A stretch of DNA of 64,000 nt from Incurvaria masculella (GCA_946894095.1 OX335641.1:16634501-16698500), one strand, 5' to 3'; positions 38,856 through 51,067 are shown, counted from the first letter of the stretch. The notes: generated from the letters alone by a model not told the origin. Numbers and translations are program-made.

Positions 38856-40140
38856 ATAGGTCGGGGAAAAAGTCTTTTCGCATTATAGTATGTATGAACT
38901 TGTAATAAAATCTCTTTGGCTATACTATTTGTATCTGGCTGGTTTTGGTATCATTGAAAGTTTAAATTTTAAAGAACATAATTCCAAATTCAAATTAGGA
39001 AAATGTGTGATTCTCATTTGTTTTTCGTACTGTCAAAATGAGTGAATCTAATGAAGAAATTCGATACATTTTAAAATTTTACTACAAAAAAGGTAAAAAT
39101 GCAACGCAAGCCGCGAAAAAAAATTGCGATGTTTATGGACCTAGTGCAGTGTCTGTGAGAGTAGCACAAATTTGGTTTAAGCGTTTTCAATCCGGAAATT
39201 TTGATGTCAAAGATGCACGTCGCTCTGGTCGCCCTATTACGGATAAAATGGATGCCATTTTTGAAAAAGTGCAGCAAGATCGGCATATCAGTAGTTACGA
39301 CGTAGCTGAAGAACTAGGAATTGACCACAAAACAGTTTTGGCGCATTTGAAAAAAACTGGGTACACAAAAAAGCTCGATATTTGGGTACCTCACGAGCTC
39401 ACTGAAAGAAACCTAATGAACCGTGTACTCATTTGTGATTCTTTATTACGACGTAATGAAACCGAACCATTTTTGAAGAAGCTGATAACTGGTGATGAAA
39501 AGTGGATCACGTACGACAAGAACGTGCGAAAAGGGTCGTGGTCAAAGGCCGGTCAAGCTTCACAGACTGTGGCGAAACCCGGGTTAACTCGCAACAAGGT
39601 GATGCTGTGTGTGTGGTGGGATTGGAAGGGCATTATTCATTATGAGCTGTTACCACCAGGCAGGACTATCGATTCTGAACTCTACTGCGAACAACTGATG
39701 AGATTAAAGCAAGAAGTTGAGAGAAAGCGGCCGGAATTAATCAACAGAAGGGGTGTGGTTTTTCATCATGATAACGCTAGACCTCACACATCTTTAGCCA
39801 CTCAGCAAAAACTAAGAGAGTTTGGCTGGGAGGTGTTAATGCATCCGCCGTATAGTCCTGACCTTGCACCTTCAGATTTCCACCTGTTTAGGTCTCTTCA
39901 GAATTCTTTAGGCAGTGTCAGGTTAACATCACGAGAGGACTGCCAAAACCACTTGTCGCGGTATATTGATCAGAAGTCACAATATTTCTATAGCAATGGG
40001 ATCATGTCCCTACCTACAAGATGGCAAAAAGTTATCGAACAAAATGGTACCTACATACTTTAGTTAAATGTAAATAAATCATATTAAAAAATGTTTCGAA
40101 TTTTCTTAAAAAATGCGAAGAAACTTTTTCCCCAACCGAA
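38856..40140 (+). mobile_element. Full-length mariner transposon with terminal inverted repeats and TA target duplication
   Basis: The left end ATAGGTCGGGGAAAAAGTCT and the reverse complement of the right end, TTCGGTTGGGGAAAAAGTTT, match over about 30 bases with few changes. Both are flanked by TA (38854-38855 and 40141-40142). The length of 1285 bases is the usual mariner size. It encloses an uninterrupted transposase gene (39038-40063). Its orientation is opposite to ds. Complete ends plus an open transposase suggest a young insertion. Confidence 0.93.
39038..40063 (+). CDS. Mariner transposase, intact
   Basis: 341 codons, the standard length for mariner transposases, which cut and paste DNA at TA sites in the nucleus. 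Residues 1-110 form the paired helix-turn-helix DNA-binding part. WVPHEL (116-121) is the conserved linker. The catalytic triad is D153 (TGDEKW), D245 (HHDNARPHTS) and D280 (YSPDLAPSDF), with exactly 34 residues between the last two, i.e. the DD34D signature. YSPDLAP (272-278) is intact. By eye it is closest to mellifera-type mariners, though this is not verified. The Met chosen is the first in frame and lies 180 bases inside the left end. Confidence 0.95.
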   Translation: MSESNEEIRYILKFYYKKGKNATQAAKKNCDVYGPSAVSVRVAQIWFKRFQSGNFDVKDARRSGRPITDKMDAIFEKVQQDRHISSYDVAEELGIDHKTVLAHLKKTGYTKKLDIWVPHELTERNLMNRVLICDSLLRRNETEPFLKKLITGDEKWITYDKNVRKGSWSKAGQASQTVAKPGLTRNKVMLCVWWDWKGIIHYELLPPGRTIDSELYCEQLMRLKQEVERKRPELINRRGVVFHHDNARPHTSLATQQKLREFGWEVLMHPPYSPDLAPSDFHLFRSLQNSLGSVRLTSREDCQNHLSRYIDQKSQYFYSNGIMSLPTRWQKVIEQNGTYIL

Positions 40141-42119
40141 TATTTATATATAAGTATTTTACATAAACATTATATCAGTATTTTTTTTATTTTTTTGTCA
40201 CGTTTACGTTTTTTTTTTCACTCAGATTTCGGGGGGGGGGAGGGGATAAATCCCAACTATCTCCCCCCCCCCTGGATACGTACCTGTTGGGAGCGTTCAC
40301 TTTCGCTATAAAGTTTAATGTATTGATATACTAATTACAAAGCGTTTAAATGCGAGGAAGATAGTAAATTTTAATCGATTTACAAGCTTAATTTTGCACA
40401 ACATAGTTTACTGAACAATATGCGGTGTTACGTGAACTGCCAGGGAAATTTCTTAAGTACGTATTGCGTGCATGTATCATAACAACTTACCTTTTTTAAT
40501 ACCTCTTCAGAAAAAAACTTATGAATGGTATAAACGTATTTATGTCTCAGGTATAAACGTATTTATGTCTATTTAAGTTAACAAAATATTCCAGGGATTT
40601 ACAATACTTAATGGAAATCATTACGGATGATGGATTCCATAGCCAGCGATTGGTGGAAGTAGTGCCACTGCATACATTCCTGTGCATGTCGTAAGAGTGG
40701 ACATTTGTAATTTTTGTTTCAGATAACACGTAAAATTGTGGCTCCCGGAAATGGGAACTTACTATGAGGTAGTATTGGAATAAGGAATGAGCGATGGTGA
40801 CGTGACAGTGGCAATCAAAATATTCGAGTGTTCCATCCAGTTCAATACATGTTCATAGCTTTACACTATAATAAGGCATCCACATAGCACCCAGTTTCAA
40901 TGATGCATGTTTGGGTAACATCAAGCCAGTAGGTGTGGTATTAGCGATCCATGTAGAGTTTCACCAAAGTTTAGGTCTGTATGATTATCTTAACCTATGA
41001 AAAATATAAAACTATACAATACGCAAGAAGTACTACATTTAAGAAGAGAGGACACGAAATAACATTGTCGGTTCTGTTACTCCGCTAATCTAAATCGGCT
41101 CAAACAAAGCTGTATTTCATTTTTATCGCTTTTGTAATTCTGTAAATCATTTTCGCGCCGCTGAATAATTTATGGCACCTCTTAGCGTCGGCGTAATCTT
41201 TTTGTCTTCAATCCGGGTCGCAAGACGACAGCAACGGGCCAAAATGTTGGATAAACGCCCGCCTGGACCTCTCCTATTCGAACCTCGGCGATAATTAGCT
41301 GTGAATCGCTCTCTTATATGACCTTGTCTCCCGTAGCCTCAGAGCAGAGTACTATAATACGACTATACCTTGTCGTATTAAGCGGAGTGTAATCTTCTTT
41401 CTGTTTAGTGAGTTCTCGGTAAAAAGATCTAAGAGTAATTGCGAAACCGTTTACTTTGACATAGCAATAAGACTTTATGTTCGATATTTTGCAGGTTTGG
41501 TAAATGCAAAGATATGGCCGTATCCCATTTAATACAGATGCCGCTGTCTAACCTCAAATAATTGATACTTGATAAATATATGTATTATCTGTATATGTTT
41601 ATATATATTATTTACATAAAATACCTTATGTATTAATATTTTTTTATATTTTAAATTAGTATATTCTTTGAATATTGTTATAATATTTACAAATTTGTCA
41701 GTTAAGTTTAATTACACTCTTTGTTACTTTTCTTTGCTACCTAACATGTTTTCGTGATATCCCTAAGGTGCACTGGTAGAGAATGGCATTTGGTATTAAG
41801 TGTTCCTTTTTCCCATTGTTTTGTGTAAGACGAGCAAAAAACAAAAAAAAAATAGTAAAACAATTCGTCCAAATTAACTCCTTCATACTGTTTTTTTAAT
41901 TGCGAAAGAATGATCGCATATTTAGAGACCTTGCACCTTCATAACACGATTATATTGAAGTGCTTGGATTAGGTGTTTTATTTGAAAACAAAACAGTTTT
42001 TCCATTATAAATGACGTTATTGTATGGAGAAGTCCTCCCAGCCGACATAACTATATACCGGCGACATCGCGACCTTGATTAATTGCCGCATCCATACAGG
42101 ATGATAAATGGAGAAGGTG

Positions 42120-42215
42120 CGGTGCGGGCGCGGGCGGGTGCGGGGGGGACGCTGCGCGGGCGCACGGCGGGAAGGGGGAGGGCGGGTGGGGACGCTGCGC
42201 GGGCGCACGGCTCGT
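42120..42215. repeat. GC-rich patch with a 24-base direct repeat
   Basis: GGGGACGCTGCGCGGGCGCA followed by CGGC occurs at about 42146-42169 and again at about 42190-42213, 44 bases apart, in a G-rich block within AT-rich sequence. No coding assignment. Confidence 0.75.
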
Positions 42216-45200
42216 GTGAAAGTTTAATCGTTCATTATCGGGTCGCGGATGTCGGCCGTCGATGCGTAATGCGATTTAGCGAAATAAAATTTACAAAACC
42301 CGATGAGAGTTATGCGACAAATAAGTCTGCGAGCGATCGGAGCCTGTCGGATAAAACGTACGATGCAGGAAGATTCGGGTGTACTTTTCACAAACACAAC
42401 GGTCATTCAATGTCTTGAGATTGAGAATTTTAGTTGGTTTGCGAAAGAGACTAAGCACCTACGGTCAGGAGAGAATTACGTTGTGATATAAATAACGCTT
42501 AATTCAGCCTGTGTTTTTTCCCGATATTTTTCCATACAATTATATAAGACTTTTGTTCTTTTTATTCTTGTAGCATTATTATTAAATATTTTGTTGTTAT
42601 TATTAAACATTTATTGATTGTAAAGTATGAACATATATCTGCAGGGTCGTGTGTCGTTGCGCACGAACGTTTTCTGTACTCCACAGTACATCGAATGCAA
42701 GAGTAAAGTTGCAGATTGCAAGGTCTGTAAGACAGGACAATGTCCTTATATGTCGAGCAAGTGCAAAATTTCATTGTTTTGATAGAGTGCTAACCGGTAG
42801 CTATCTCCAACCTAATTTGCATGCAACATAGTTTGAAGGCTCTTTGCAAGAAAACGAAGTAAGTAAAATGCGGCTGTTAAGATTGGTTCGAATACTAACA
42901 TAAAATATATACGTGAATCGTCTGTAATTTAAGGGTCAAAACTTACGATTGAGTTCTTGTCTTTAAAGTATTCACATGAATTGTGATATAATAAAAATTT
43001 TCAAACATATATTCAATTACGTTCAGCATTTTATTGGCGTCCAACTTCCTAACCGAGTCCGAAATGAAGACGTTAAAACAACTGAAGCAATTTAAACGAG
43101 ACCTCGTTATCGTCGCAGCAACGGTCGCGGTCACGAGCGTGGGGAGAGCATTTTTCAAACGCGCCCCCGCGCCGCGTAGTGACGCCGATAAACCGCGGAC
43201 GGACGTTTCAATAATACCGATAGCGATGTACTTAAGTTGTTTTATATTGAATCTGCAGCGCGACCGACGCTGCATCGGCCGGCTACCTCGCGTATGCAGA
43301 TAAACTCTCGTCACAATGAGATTTATAGCAGTCACCGAGCGAGCCGGTATGCCGTATCTACCGAGAATGTCGCACGACCGCCGCTTCACGTTCACTTGCA
43401 CTCTGCTCGCGCTGTTGCCGCATCGACGGCCAACGAGACACTTATCGTATCGTGCAGGCTTAGTTTTATCGGAAGCTCCAACACAATCGTCCCGTGATCG
43501 ACACATGACATGAAGAAAGTCAAGTTGACCTGTTGAACGAGGAAATTGGCATATATTGACGTTAATTTAACACGTCAATTTTAAAATACGGAACGATTTC
43601 AAACAGAATACTCGAAAGATTTTATGACGTTACAAAAAAGGTCCCGTTGCGGGTAGTCATAATGATGATTTCGTTTTCAGGTCTGGCCTCAACTTAGGTC
43701 TGGCCAAAAACTCTTAAGAAAGAAAGAAATTTGCCACTAAGTTCAGTTTGGCCCAGCCAATGACAACTATTGCTACTATTACTATTGTCAAAAGCTCCCA
43801 TTTCATAATAAATCTGATTGTACGCGACGGCACGAAGAATATCTAGTTAGAGCCAGTCCCAACTAAGACGATCGCGTAGGATCGAGTATATCGAAAGCTT
43901 ATAGTATCAAAGGCAAACAAACGGCGCTATTCAAAACAGCGGAAAAGGCCCTAAAGATCCAAACAGAAATACATATCAGCGCGCGTACCTCTCACCGACG
44001 TTTAAATTCAAAAGTCACCATTTCACATCCCCGAACGAATAAATTTACCCGACCGGTGCTCATCTAAATAAACGGCTAACCAACAGCTGCCTTGTTTACT
44101 TAAGGGAAAAAGAATAAGCAAATGATTTGCGAGAAAAATAATAAAGATTCTTGCCGAGTTCGGGACCGAGCTAAAGGACATTGTAATTCAGCCTGATTGG
44201 CACACAATAATGGTATCAACCGTACGCCATTTTAAAACTGTTGACTGTAAATAAACGAAAAAAGGTCTAAAGGGACGGCTGGAATAAGGGGCGACAGTCG
44301 GTTTAAAGCAAAATAAAGGTATGCGAGAGGAGTCGTCGGACGGACAATACCGTGGTCGGCGGATTTGTACTTCCATTAGTTGTACAGAGCTTCTGGACAA
44401 TTGATGGCGCCGTGTCGCCCGCCGCGACGACTGCTCGCTCGATTCTCTTTAACTGAAATATTTTAAGCCGCACCTCATTTAAATAGCTGCCTACCTTCTG
44501 GCCGCTGGTCGTGTCTTCGTCGGCGTTGACATGTGGACTTATTCTTGATACTGTGGTGGCCGTAACTAGTACTCTGAACTGACTGAAGATACAACATGAC
44601 AGTAGTCAGAAAGACTCATCATTTATATGAAACTGACACAAGTGCAATCGGGACCCACGAAGTTACAATATAAATTAGAATGGCATTGGTTTTGCAACCT
44701 TATCAGATCAAGCAAGTTAGAGTCAAGTCTAAAATTAGTGCATTGTGAATGACGGCATTCGAAATTCCTAGAAGTGAATGCTAAACGAAAATAGTCAATG
44801 CATACATAAGAAGCAAATGAGGAATTAAAAGCTTCCGCCGACAGTGTCGTTTTCCGCGGAGCGCATTCAACCTGTTACACGGTGAATAGTTCTAATAAGC
44901 CAGCGGCCCTTTTGTGAGTCCCGTGGCATACTATTTATGCACAAACCGTGAATTCCAATTAACGTATTTAGAATTTCCTCAGTGTTTTCAGAATGTTGCA
45001 ATCACCTGAGGATAATTAAACCACCAGTAGAAGTATCTATTTTGACGGCTTGGAAAAAAATATACATAGTTGTTACATACGTAAATATCCACAACAAATC
45101 CCTATTTCTCGTTAAGGTTTCTAGTGTCACCAGTAAAAATATTTTGGAGAAAGAAGCTTATCCTCGCATCTACTATTAAATAATGGAATTATTTTTTAAT

Positions 45201-46681
45201 GCATCTGATTAGAACTATTACTGAAATTTATCAATTATGAAAGTATCCATCTCCAATAATAACAATTTCTTCATGACGTCACAACGTTTTTATGAATAAA
45301 GAAGTATTCGCAATGTATGTTTCAGTAAACAAGAAACGACCGAACTATTGAACACCATGAGAACGAAAGTTATAACTAAATAATTTAAATTAGAAAATAA
45401 TAGATGAAATTTGAGAATGCATATCGATGTCTTATATAATTTAAGCAGTTTTTAAAATTTACAAAGTAATTCAAGAAAAGCACGCTCACTATTTTCTAGA
45501 AGTCGAAACCGAATCCGAAGCGTGGAAACTGGTGGGCATCGTTGTGTCAACAAATAACATAAGAAAGGCGGCTGCTCCCAGCCAGTTCTAGGTTCGTGAT
45601 TGGCTCGCACCAAGTGTAATGCGAGACCGAGCTTGTATCGTCCGCGCTCACGTTAATACGTTTGTGTAATAGCATCCCTCGGCTAATCGGAAGGCTCTTC
45701 TATAAACATTCACTCGACTCCGGCTTCTGGGGAAAAGCCGTCGATCGATACTGGCGTGTGTCGACATTTTAGTGGAGAAAGCTGGAAGATATCGCGTTTC
45801 GAGCATACATTGGGAAGTCTATACATACATGCATGCATTATACATTCAAGATGAAGAAGTTTATTCCTTTGAGAGCAATTACATCACACTAGTACCAATA
45901 ACGACAGGAAAACAAGTGATAACAAAGAAGATCCCCAAGAGGATGATAAAATTACATCATTAGAGGGACGCACCGGAATCGATCCCGTGTGCTCATCACG
46001 AACATCTCATTGACGTAACTACACTTATAATGAGATAATAAGTATGGCGGATCATCGGATCGATTTCAGTGGAAGTGCTCGCGCATTCTAGTCGGATCAC
46101 TGGGCATGCGTCGTCGCACCGCTCCTGCCGCACGACGCACCCGACTCTACGGACCCGCGAACGCTGGATAGACTAGAGTTCTATCATTATTCGAAAGCTT
46201 GCTTGTGCGAAATGAGATTTTGTTCAACACCTCGGTTTTAGTTTGAAAGTCTGCAAAATCATTAGAAGAACGAATCTCTTTATTTGAATGTATTTTAATT
46301 CGAATTGTTACAATGCGCTTTCTGCAATCGGAAAGCCACCTTTTTCTAAGTTTACGGACACTTTCGGACCGTTTAATGATGTATGGCACGACTTCTTGGA
46401 TAAAGTCCAAAAACTGAAGCTGGCACTGGAACCACCGTAAAGGTCATCAATGTTCCATTAAGGAACAAATCTGCGGCTGGTAAAAATCCTTGTTTGGACT
46501 GGAGGAGTAACATGTTCGGCATATACAGTTTTATCATTGAAAATTGTGGCAAGAGAACTTAAAGGATTTATAATTAAGGGTAGATATTTACCCCTTTAGG
46601 AGACACCTTTTTGGTGATTTCACATATTTCTTTCACAATCTGGTCACTTCTCTATCGAGACGAAAGTTGTTGATACAGTTT

Positions 46682-46716
46682 AAATATGATTAATGCCTGA
46701 AGCATTAATCATATTT
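46682..46716. repeat. Perfect 15-base hairpin
   Basis: AAATATGATTAATGC (46682-46696) pairs perfectly with GCATTAATCATATTT (46702-46716) around a CTGAA loop. This is probably a small palindromic relic; no poly-T or gene context gives it a function. Confidence 0.85.
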
Positions 46717-47673
46717 TTGAATCCCTTCATGAAATTAAATCTTTCTTTGAAATGTTCAATGCGTCGGAAGGTCATGTTGGCATAAGTTCTGTGGATTTTT
46801 TGGTCATAAGCTACATCTTATCCTCGATGACTCCGAAAGTTAAGGTCGTGCGAAAGATCGACAGCTGAAACTCGGAGAAGGTACAGGAGCCATTTCGAGC
46901 ATTGCGTCACTTGAGTAGTGCGAGTAATCGCCCGTTGCACTCGTTTATTCAATTATAGCCCAGAGAAAAAACTATCAGAACTCCTCGCTGCTCGCTAATT
47001 CATTTCTAGTTTCTAGCTCTACTCGCTTCTTGTTCATCGTCGGTGGTGGGACAAGTGCCTAAAGAAGACCCCGTGTGCCAGTACCTCGGCTATCAATGCT
47101 TTATGCCAGAGTATACGGAGTGGGAATGTGTTTGCGGAAGCGACACGCGATCCGCGCGGGCGCAACTCACGTACACTGCGGTCAGCAGGGAGCTGGGATT
47201 GTGGACAAAGGAACTGTTACTTGGAAGCATCCGTGTAGTGGCAGCGTAGCCATTTTTCATTGATAACACATACGATGCAGCGCCAGACAGTCAGTTCGCT
47301 TAAGAATTCGGGATTACACAGCATCGAATGTTCGTTGGCACTGAATGACGCCCTATGCAGTTTGTACATACATGTCGTTGGATGTAGAGAACATCGGGAG
47401 TTCGAATCGCGAATTCGTAAACTAACTCAACTGGCAGGCAGTTTATATGTTAACACTGAAACGTGGCAACGCTACCGTCATACGGATGAATTTGCAATAG
47501 GTGAAGACCTAGAGAATCGGGCGGTTCTGATTTTGGAATGCCGACAGTAAACGGTTGCATTCCCTTACTGTTCCGCGTTGAGTGGCGGCAGTTATAAATA
47601 CCAAAACAATACCAATGTATACGAAACATTTATTATTTGTTACAAAACTAAAGTTAATGCAGTTTTTCGAACC

Positions 47674-48003
47674 CTGAGCAGAGTGGTCAGTCTGAGTTCT
47701 CACCTAAATTGGCGTTTACGACAAACAGATCGACTGGCGTTTTCTCCAAACTCCATACAAGTTTTTACTAGATATTCTGTGGCTTTACTTCTTCAAGCTG
47801 TCAAAGTCAAACGCGGATTTCTGATTTGTATGAAAACACGGAGTGGACGTAAACGGCAACGTCGACGTATTTACGGCAACGTTGAGCAAGCTGTCAAATC
47901 AAGCTCGGACTCGCGCTCTTCAATTTCTCCATACATTTGAAAACGCCAGTCGATCGGTTTGCCGTAACCCCAATTTAGGTGACAACTGAGACTACCGGCT
48001 CAG
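47674..48003. mobile_element. MITE with long (about 65-bp) terminal inverted repeats
   Basis: The left end (CTGAGC... TGTCAC-like ...ATCGACTGGCGTTTT, 47674-47745) and the reverse complement of the right end (47935-48003) align over about 65 bases, sharing TCACCTAAATTGG, ACAAAC/GCAAACC and GATCGACTGGCGTTTTC. The interior (about 190 bases) has no recognisable coding. Total 330 bases. The boundary repeat CTGAGC/GCTCAG is visible; the target duplication is unclear. Confidence 0.78.
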
Positions 48004-48910
48004 GATACATTCACAATAATGCAGCGAGGTAAACCCCTCCCATGGCGGCTCGTTGGCTATCGATGTGTTCTCATATTGAAATAGCAGCGGTCTCCCACAT
48101 TTTATTGCTCGGGTGACTGATGGTATTAGACAGATATTAAGCGAGTGCGGTTGGCAGCCGTAAATACAGCATATCTCATATCCCTTGGCGTAAGGTGAAG
48201 TTATGCGTCGCAAGGGAACTATAAACATTGGAAAACAATCATTTCCAGAAATGCTGCAAGGGTTTTTGTGCAGCCATTCGATGTTATTACATTTACACAT
48301 TTAATATTAAATGTTATTAATAACCTTTAAACTTGATGATAAATTATGTTTTTATTTTAAAGCTAAATGCCAATGAATATCAACCTTAGAGTCGCAAATT
48401 TGAGTGCGCTGTAGAAAAACATTTTAACTAGTTGGGTTTAGAACAATGCCTTATGGAAAAATAACTAGGTACGTTATTGTTTAAATTCACAGTAAGAACT
48501 AGATAGCTCGTTGTTTCCTTAGTTGCCCTTTGTAATTGGATGTGTAAAAATTAAAGAATACGAAGATATTCTCTCATATTCGTGAAACCTAAATACACCT
48601 TATATACCTACACATATATAATGGAACCATGAATGGACCATAAGTTTAATTGAAATCTACTTTTTAAGATTTACAGATTATTCACCTCACGAGGACATTT
48701 AATTATTAATTTCTGCAAATTTCCATATTCGTTATGACCAGTTATTTTGTATAACAATATTATTCGATTATCACAACTTTATAATGTCAGTTTTATAATG
48801 AAGAAAATAATGTGAATGTATATCTCCTTTCGACACACAATGTGCGAATCCGGAACCTCAATCGCACCGTCTCGCTTGTGAAATTTCTCGAAGTAGAAAC
48901 GGAAACTTCG

Positions 48911-48940
48911 GCGCCATTTCTCGCGCGAGAGAAATGGCGC
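48911..48940. repeat. Perfect 12-base inverted repeat in a CpG-rich spot
   Basis: GCGCCATTTCTC and GAGAAATGGCGC flank GCGCGA. The palindrome lies in otherwise unremarkable DNA and may be a cruciform-prone or protein-binding site; its function is unknown. Confidence 0.85.
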
Positions 48941-49287
48941 TCGAGTTATTTTTCACAGAACTCGCTCGGAATGCGTGCAATTATCCGCGAGACGCCTTCA
49001 ACGCTTATAATTCCAAATTGTGACATCCATCTTGTCATAACGGTGCGCCGCCCGCTAATGAGCCCGCGGTCTTCATTTAGGCGCAAAAACGTTAATCGTC
49101 GAATATTTATCGATCCGGTGTAGAATAGATGAAGTCAATTGAAAAATATTTTTTGCATCGAGTCTTTTTGTCCTGTAACGGTCTAAGGAAATACATTTTC
49201 CCTTAACTTTACTTAACTTAACTTTTATTTAGTTATCAAAACCATTTGTAACTTGACATTGTTTGTCATTGCATTATGTTCCCAACT

Positions 49288-49545
49288 AGCTGAGGTACCC
49301 GGCTCCGCTCGGGTTAATGTCGTTTTGGACTGATGCCGAGCCGAATTATTTCCTGGATATTATTTGAGCTCCCCATACAAACCATCGTCCCCTATTCGAG
49401 TGGCCTATGTCCTTATTCTCGGTCCAGACTATCTCTAAACCGAAATTCATCAAAAATTCAGCGGTTTAGACGTGAAAACGCAACAGACAGAGAAAGTTAC
49501 TTTCGAATTTATAATATTAGTATTGATTATTATTCACAGTATATA
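49288..49545 (+). repeat. CR1/SINE-type interspersed repeat copy
   Basis: It starts CTAGCTGAGGTACCCGGCTC, runs through CTCCCCATACAAACCATCG and CAGCGGTTTAGACGTGAAAA, and ends with AACAGACAGAGAAAGTTAC and TTATAATATTAGTATTGATT, which looks like the 3' end of lepidopteran CR1/Zenon-type elements. Related copies lie at 60186-60402 and 19980-20166 (inverse) and 62691-62905 (same orientation). Confidence 0.75.
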
Positions 49546-50070
49546 TTTATTTAATACATTTTAGGTTTATATTATTTAATAAAAAAATACAAAAATAAGC
49601 CTTAAAAATATAAACCTAAAACTGGAAAACCTTACGGACAAATCCTATAAGGCCGCTCCAAGCTACATTATTATTGTTATTATGATTTAGATACAGTGTG
49701 ACGTATGTCCACGTGAAAAATCTGAAATGACTTAAATTATACTAATTTGGACTACCAAATCAATTCTTGTGATATAAATGTATCCCACTGGATTCTCGAA
49801 TAAACTGGGTGCCATGCCAGGACATTGACTTTGATTAGGATTTTCGGATTGATTCGGGCGAAAATAAAAACGGCCTTTGTCCATCTTCATTCAATGCGGT
49901 GCTAAAAACCAGGCCGGATTTATTCCTGCTGCCAAGTTGGTTTGAGATGAGTTAGATAATTATGCCAAGACCTTTTTTTTTTATGTGACTGGACATGGAT
50001 GGCTAATACCACAAGTTCTGCCATGGTATTAGCCCAACACACCACATGGGAACTAGGTGCCATGCCAGGA

Positions 50071-50421
50071 CCTTCCTTATATTGCACGGCTACAATGAAC
50101 TGGATGGAAAACACGGACAATTTTCATTGCCGCTTCGACCATCGTTCATCCAATGCGATGGTACCAACCCTACCACCTAGTAAGTAAGGAAGGGGACCTA
50201 CAGCTTAACGTGGAATCCGAACCACGGTCAGCCTCTCTCAACGGTCGAATGGTCACCCATCCAAGACCAGACCGGACCCAGCGTTGCTTAACTTCGGAGA
50301 GCGATCGCCGAAGTGTCGCGCCACTGGGCCACAGAGGCTGACCTTCCTTATATTTCTCGGCTACAGTGAACTGAATGGAAATCTTTACCGCTTCGATTAT
50401 CGTTCATTCAATGCGATGGAA
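50071..50421 (+). repeat. Direct repeat pair split by a 5S-like insertion
   Basis: About 50071-50162 (GACCTTCCTTATATTGCACG to CAATGCGATGG) is repeated with changes at 50341-50421 (GACCTTCCTTATATTTCTCG to CAATGCGATGG). A fainter relative of the end, TTCATTCAATGCGGTG, lies near 49887-49902. The segment between holds the 5S-like element. Confidence 0.7.
50226..50344 (-). ncRNA. 5S rRNA-derived insertion (SINE3-like or 5S pseudogene)
   Basis: On the minus strand, 50306-50251 reads CGATCGCTCTCCGAAGTTAA, then GCAACGCTGGG, then CTTGGATGGGTGACC. This corresponds to the internal promoter region and 3' domain of 5S rRNA (CCGAAGTTAAGCAACG and TTGGATGGGTGACC are hallmark 5S blocks). The 5' third of 5S is absent or unrecognisable, so it is not a functional rRNA gene. 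An 11-base inverted repeat, GGTCAGCCTCT (50226-50236) and AGAGGCTGACC (50334-50344), brackets the insertion. A 5S-promoter SINE is the likeliest reading. Confidence 0.7.
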
Positions 50422-51067
50422 CCAACCCGGGCGGGATTGATCCCGGCACGTCACTTGTATAGTGAAGTATAGTTAAAAAAAATCGCGGGGCAAATAGAAC
50501 TCAGTATCGAGCGATGACATCCAGAATGGGCCCAGCTTATATCGGGTTAAGTAGTAAGAAAGCTGCGCATACGCATACAAAACTAGTTGCTGATGAAACT
50601 AGCCGAGAGAGATTACGCTGCACGAGCTGAACATTCATCTCATCTCATTACCGTTAGCCGAGTTCCGCGTTGACAGAGTAATATGGACCGTGTGATAATT
50701 GCCTTTGAGGCGATATTTCAACGAGGAGCGACGACGAGGCGGTATCTTCATTAGGTTGTAGCGTAGCTAAAACTGGGAAACCTAAGCGAAATTGCTAATT
50801 GAGCCAGTAATTTATTTCCAAAAAATATTTATCCATCGGCTTCATATATTGTTTTTTTTTATATGTATTTGTATACGAGCAAGACAACTTTCGAGATTTT
50901 GAAAGTGTCCCACTTCCCATGCTTATGAGTAAGAGTGACAAGCATCCGAAGACAAAAGCGAGAATCTGGCGAATCAGAGTTTTGAAATTGCGCTTCAGAG
51001 TACAGTTTAAAACGTTTTTAAAAAAAACACTGTTCTAATTTACTTGATATTTGGTATATAATATGAG

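Noticed and set aside
41352..41375. Sequence TAATACGACTATAC resembling a T7 promoter
   Set aside because: Only a partial match in eukaryotic intron DNA; the phage consensus is not complete and no phage gene is near.
47043..47263. Cys-rich 68-codon frame (PVCQYLGYQCF...CVCGSD) that looks a little like a small secreted domain
   Set aside because: The Cys spacing fits no family I know, a second frame is open too, and there is no start or splice context. It may deserve a database search but not an annotation.
47400..47420. GAGTTCGAATCGC as a tRNA box B
   Set aside because: No box A at the right distance and no cloverleaf could be drawn.
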